Below are positions 17,584 to 20,205 of a stretch of 20,205 nt of DNA, in pieces. The DNA is from an uncultured Candidatus Altimarinota bacterium (GTDB lineage Bacteria > Patescibacteriota > Gracilibacteria > CAIRYL01), in NCBI GenBank assembly GCA_947311665.1, contig CAMZLA010000001.1, positions 1 to 20,205 on the forward strand, written 5' to 3'. The position numbers and the translations under genes were made by a program. The notes under the pieces are model-generated. The model saw only the letters and a list, made by a program, of their open reading frames with translations. It was not told the origin of the DNA and made no database searches. Position 1 is the stretch's first letter. Every line of letters starts with the position of its first letter.

Positions 17584-19134
17584 TTATTTCACAAACTCGT
17601 CCCAACTTGTCATTGGTAAATCGCTTCCTTTGGGATATTTTTCAAGAGCATTCACAATAAGTTTTGCTATTTGAATATTGGTTACCAAAGAAACATTTCC
17701 ATCAATAGCAGCTCGACGAAAACTGTATCCTTTTGTTTTATTTTCATGAGCATAGTTTCGTGGAATATTGATGAGAAGATCTGAATTTTGAATTTCTTCC
17801 AAAACATTATTTTCAGAAATAGAGACAATATTTACTCCTTCATCAATAAAAAAATCTGCAGTTCCTTTTGTTCCCTTTAAAACAAATCCTTGTTCAATAA
17901 GTTTTTTTGCATATGATACAAAAATTGCTTTATCTTCAGTGTTTCCAATAGAAAGAAAAATGTTTTTTTCTGGAATTGTAAAGCCTGTAGAAATCATAGA
18001 TTTCAAAAATGCTTCTTCTAAATTATCTCCAAAACATGCAACTTCTCCTGTAGAAGACATTTCAACAGAAAGTACCGGATCTGCTCCTCTTAATCGAGAA
18101 AAAGAAAATTGAGGAGCTTTTACTCCAACATAATCTAAATCGAGAGTATTATATTTAGGAAAAGAAATTTCTTTTCCTTCTTGTTTTGCTATAGAAGCCT
18201 GTGTTGCAATATCTATAAAATTGTTTCCTGTTACTTTTGAAACAAACGGAAAACTTCGAGATGCTCGTAAATTTAATTCAATAACTTTTATTTCATTGTT
18301 TTTTGCAAGAAATTGCATATTGAACGGACCTGTAATATCCAATTTTTTTGCTAATTGCTTTGCCACTGTTTTAATTCTTCGCACTGTTTCCAAATATGTT
18401 TTTTGTGGAGGAAGTACTATGGTTGCATCTCCAGAATGTACTCCTGCATTTTCTACATGTTCAGAAATAGCATAAATAACAATTTCTCCTTTCGATGCTA
18501 CCGCATCAATTTCAATTTCTCTTGCTCCAATTTCAAATTTTGAAACAACAACAGGTGCTTCTGTTGATATTTTAGAAGCTGTTCCCAAAAAATTTTCCAG
18601 TTCTTCTTTACTCCAAGCAACTGCCATTGCTGCTCCAGAAAGAACATATGAAGGACGAACAAGAAGAGGATACCCTTCTCGTTCTGTAAATTCTTCCAGT
18701 TCTGAAAGATCTACAAATTCTTTCCATTTTGGTTGATCTATTTCCAATTCATCCAATATTCCAGAAAAAACATGTCGAGATTCTGCATTATTAATATTTT
18801 TTAATTCTGTCCCAATAATTGTAACATCATATTTATCCAATTTATTTGCAAGATTATTTGGAATTTGTCCTCCTGTATATAACAGCATTCCATCTGGATT
18901 TTCTGCTTCATAAATATCCATTACTCGCTCTTCACTCAATTCATCAAAATAGAGTTTGTCACATGTATTATAATCGGTAGAAACGGTTTCTGGATTATAA
19001 TTAATCATTACAGTTTTATATCCTTCTTTTTGTAAACTTTTTGCAGCATTTACACAGCCCCAGTCAAATTCAACCGATGAACCAATACAATATGGTCCAG
19101 ATCCAATAATAATGGCTTTTTTTTCTTGAGACAT
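17584..19134 (-). CDS. carB: Carbamoyl-phosphate synthase large chain, C-terminal half only
   Basis: A 516-residue protein matching only the second synthetase half plus allosteric domain of CarB (about 1070 residues), the half that uses ATP to turn carbamate into carbamoyl phosphate. Seen: pre-ATP-grasp domain with SGPYCIGSSVEFDW (11-24) and NPETVSTDY (47-55); ATP-grasp at about 120-320 with LVRPSYVLSG (158-167), EHVENAGVHSGD (225-236) and ELNLRASRSFPFVSK (286-300); and an MGS-like domain at about 391-516. The text at 225-300 and 338-390 reads more like animal CAD/CPS1 than E. coli CarB. No first half lies upstream: a 182-bp gap and panB come next. Either the other half is encoded elsewhere, as in archaea and Aquifex with split carB, or this half works as a homodimer. 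The frame is intact, so decay is unlikely. carA is not in the window. Confidence 0.9.
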   Translation of the reverse strand: MSQEKKAIIIGSGPYCIGSSVEFDWGCVNAAKSLQKEGYKTVMINYNPETVSTDYNTCDKLYFDELSEERVMDIYEAENPDGMLLYTGGQIPNNLANKLDKYDVTIIGTELKNINNAESRHVFSGILDELEIDQPKWKEFVDLSELEEFTEREGYPLLVRPSYVLSGAAMAVAWSKEELENFLGTASKISTEAPVVVSKFEIGAREIEIDAVASKGEIVIYAISEHVENAGVHSGDATIVLPPQKTYLETVRRIKTVAKQLAKKLDITGPFNMQFLAKNNEIKVIELNLRASRSFPFVSKVTGNNFIDIATQASIAKQEGKEISFPKYNTLDLDYVGVKAPQFSFSRLRGADPVLSVEMSSTGEVACFGDNLEEAFLKSMISTGFTIPEKNIFLSIGNTEDKAIFVSYAKKLIEQGFVLKGTKGTADFFIDEGVNIVSISENNVLEEIQNSDLLINIPRNYAHENKTKGYSFRRAAIDGNVSLVTNIQIAKLIVNALEKYPKGSDLPMTSWDEFVK

Positions 19135-19247
19135 AGAAAATATAAAAAAATATGAAAATATGAAATTTTTTCTTTCATTACTTTATCAGATTTGTTTTAT
19201 AAAATAAAAGGAAATTTAAAAGAAAAATTTACAGAATTCTTTATTCT

Positions 19248-19302
19248 TCATGGACTTATCTCTTCAACACGCTCAGCACCCAATATGTTCAGCACTTTGC
19301 CA
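19248..19302. repeat. Degenerate REP-like patch between panB and carB
   Basis: Within the 182-bp non-coding gap, 19248-19302 is less AT-rich than its surroundings. It contains CTTCAACACGCTCAGCAC and a second TTCAGCAC 16 bp later (19272-19279 and 19288-19295), with CTTCATGG just before. This resembles the widespread CTTCGACA-x-GCTCAGCAC type of intergenic repeat seen in many bacterial genomes. The rest of 19135-19316 shows nothing I can name. Confidence 0.3.
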
Positions 19303-19316
19303 ATATTAACATTTGC

Positions 19317-20051
19317 TTAATACATTTCATTTTCATTTGGAAAACTTTCATCTTGTACCGATGAAATATATTGTTCAATTGCATTTTTTTCATATTCATA
19401 CGCATTTCCAAATCGTCGTAAAAATTTTGGTTGAAATTTCTCATCAGTTCGCCCTACAACATCATCAAAAACTAAAACTTGAGCATTTACATCTTTTCCA
19501 GCACCAATACCAATAATATCTCCAGAAAATATTTCTTGTGCTTTTTTTGCAAGAGAAGATGGAACGCATTCTAAAACAATTTTTTTAATTCCAATCGCAT
19601 CAAAAGATTTTATTGTTTTTAAAATTTCATCAGCTTCCTTTTTTTCTTTTCCATGCACTTTCCATTCTGATGTTTGAGGAGTTAAACCAAGATGTCCGAC
19701 AATTTCAAATCCTCTTGCTTGCAATGTCATGAAAATAGAAAGAAGTTCTATTCCTCCTTCCAGTTTAAATATTTTTCCTCCTGCATTTGCAAACGTTTCT
19801 GCTGTTTCTATCGCTATCAGAATATTTTCTGTTGTTCCAAATGGAAAATCTATAACAATATCAGAATTTGGAGCTCCTTTTTTAACCGCTTCAAAATGCC
19901 GTAGCATCATTTCTGTTGTAACTTTTTTAGTATTTTCATGTCCATAAACAGTCATTCCTAAACTATCTCCCAATAATATTGTATCAATTTTAGCCTGCTC
20001 TGCTATGCGTGCAGAAAAAAAATCGTATGCCGTTACCCAAGTTTTTTTCAT
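19317..20051 (-). CDS. panB: 3-methyl-2-oxobutanoate hydroxymethyltransferase
   Basis: A 244-residue TIM-barrel enzyme that adds a hydroxymethyl group from methylene-tetrahydrofolate to ketoisovalerate, the first committed step to pantothenate. Seen: VTAYDFFSARIAE (6-18); GDSLGMTVYGHENT (28-41) with metal ligand D29; DFPFG with D68; FKLEGG with K96 and E98; GHLGLTPQ (119-126); catalytic-type E161 in LECVPSSLA; and GIGAG near the C-terminus. D29, D68, K96 and E98 match E. coli D45, D84, K112 and E114 at one offset, so the N-terminus is about 16 residues shorter. I chose the ATG at 20051. A TTG at 20078 would add nine residues (ending IYIIL before M10) and has an AAAGG a few bases upstream, so it remains possible. 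Its substrate is one step from the ilvB pathway. Confidence 0.93.
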   Translation of the reverse strand: MKKTWVTAYDFFSARIAEQAKIDTILLGDSLGMTVYGHENTKKVTTEMMLRHFEAVKKGAPNSDIVIDFPFGTTENILIAIETAETFANAGGKIFKLEGGIELLSIFMTLQARGFEIVGHLGLTPQTSEWKVHGKEKKEADEILKTIKSFDAIGIKKIVLECVPSSLAKKAQEIFSGDIIGIGAGKDVNAQVLVFDDVVGRTDEKFQPKFLRRFGNAYEYEKNAIEQYISSVQDESFPNENEMY

Positions 20052-20131
20052 CAGAATAATATAAATAAAGTCTTTCAATAAAACCTTTCTAAAGCCTTTT
20101 TTATTCTTTCATATATAAAAAACAAAAAACA

Positions 20132-20161
20132 TTGACTTTATGTCTTGAATTGTTTTATAGT
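20132..20161 (+). promoter_or_regulatory. Possible rightward promoter at the window end
   Basis: TTGACT (20132-20137), 18-bp spacer, TATAGT (20156-20161). An ATG at 20199-20201 would follow a leader of about 30 nt, suggesting a gene divergent from panB that runs out of the window. Only seven bases of that frame are visible, so the gene itself is not called. Confidence 0.35.
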
Positions 20162-20205
20162 AATCTCTATCGTTACTCTATTTAACATCTTCTCTTTTAT
20201 GAAAA

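Noticed and set aside
19135-19316. Missing N-terminal half of carB upstream of the gene
   Set aside because: The gap is only 182 bp, AT-rich with stops, and panB follows; no carB-like sequence is visible there.

Overview
The window is an AT-rich bacterial chromosome segment with ten complete protein genes and no visible rRNA, tRNA or CRISPR array. The ORFs are intact at family-typical lengths under the standard bacterial code. Eight stop with TAA, one with TAG and one (dnaE) with TGA, so UGA is a stop here. A Patescibacteria/CPR origin fits best: a VirD4/HerA-like conjugation ATPase with an N-terminal anchor, a small two-helix pilin-like protein of the type common in that group, an RND permease without partners, scattered single biosynthesis genes, and almost no Shine-Dalgarno sequences. 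The retained biosynthesis genes and UGA as stop would suit a Peregrinibacteria-like lineage, but that is a guess from memory, not a placement.

Layout. 1-229: a degenerate palindrome-bounded element. 230-2704 (-): conjugation-type ATPase. 2847-4559 (-): acetolactate synthase large subunit (ilvB). 4740-5102 (+): pilin-like membrane protein, divergent from ilvB with a readable promoter pair between them. 5167-8253 (+): RND permease. 8254-8781: a non-coding block made of a duplicated unit of about 235 bp with palindromic ends and relics of a REP-associated (RAYT/IS200-like) transposase. 8782-12411 (-): dnaE. 12453-13919 (-): pepA. 13920-14074: a 15-bp minisatellite joined to a perfect 17-bp-stem terminator. 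14075-16057 (-): gyrB. 16203-16640 (+): folK, divergent from gyrB. 16657-17565 (-): nadA. 17584-19134 (-): a gene for only the C-terminal half of carbamoyl-phosphate synthase. 19317-20051 (-): panB. 20052-20205: upstream region with a possible rightward promoter.

How the genes fit together. dnaE, pepA and gyrB form a leftward housekeeping block, with a strong terminator separating gyrB from pepA-dnaE. panB, the carB half and nadA are co-directional and supply pantothenate, carbamoyl phosphate and NAD precursors. folK (folate) and ilvB (branched-chain amino acids or pantoate precursor) add single steps of other pathways. The ATPase and the pilin-like protein could serve the same DNA-transfer or pilus machine, but the other parts are not in the window.

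I see no clear undescribed multi-gene system. The points most worth a second look are the duplicated palindromic element that seems to carry transposase coding relics, the stand-alone CAD-like carB half, the DnaE whose PHP domain has lost several metal-binding histidines, and the minisatellite in the pepA leader.
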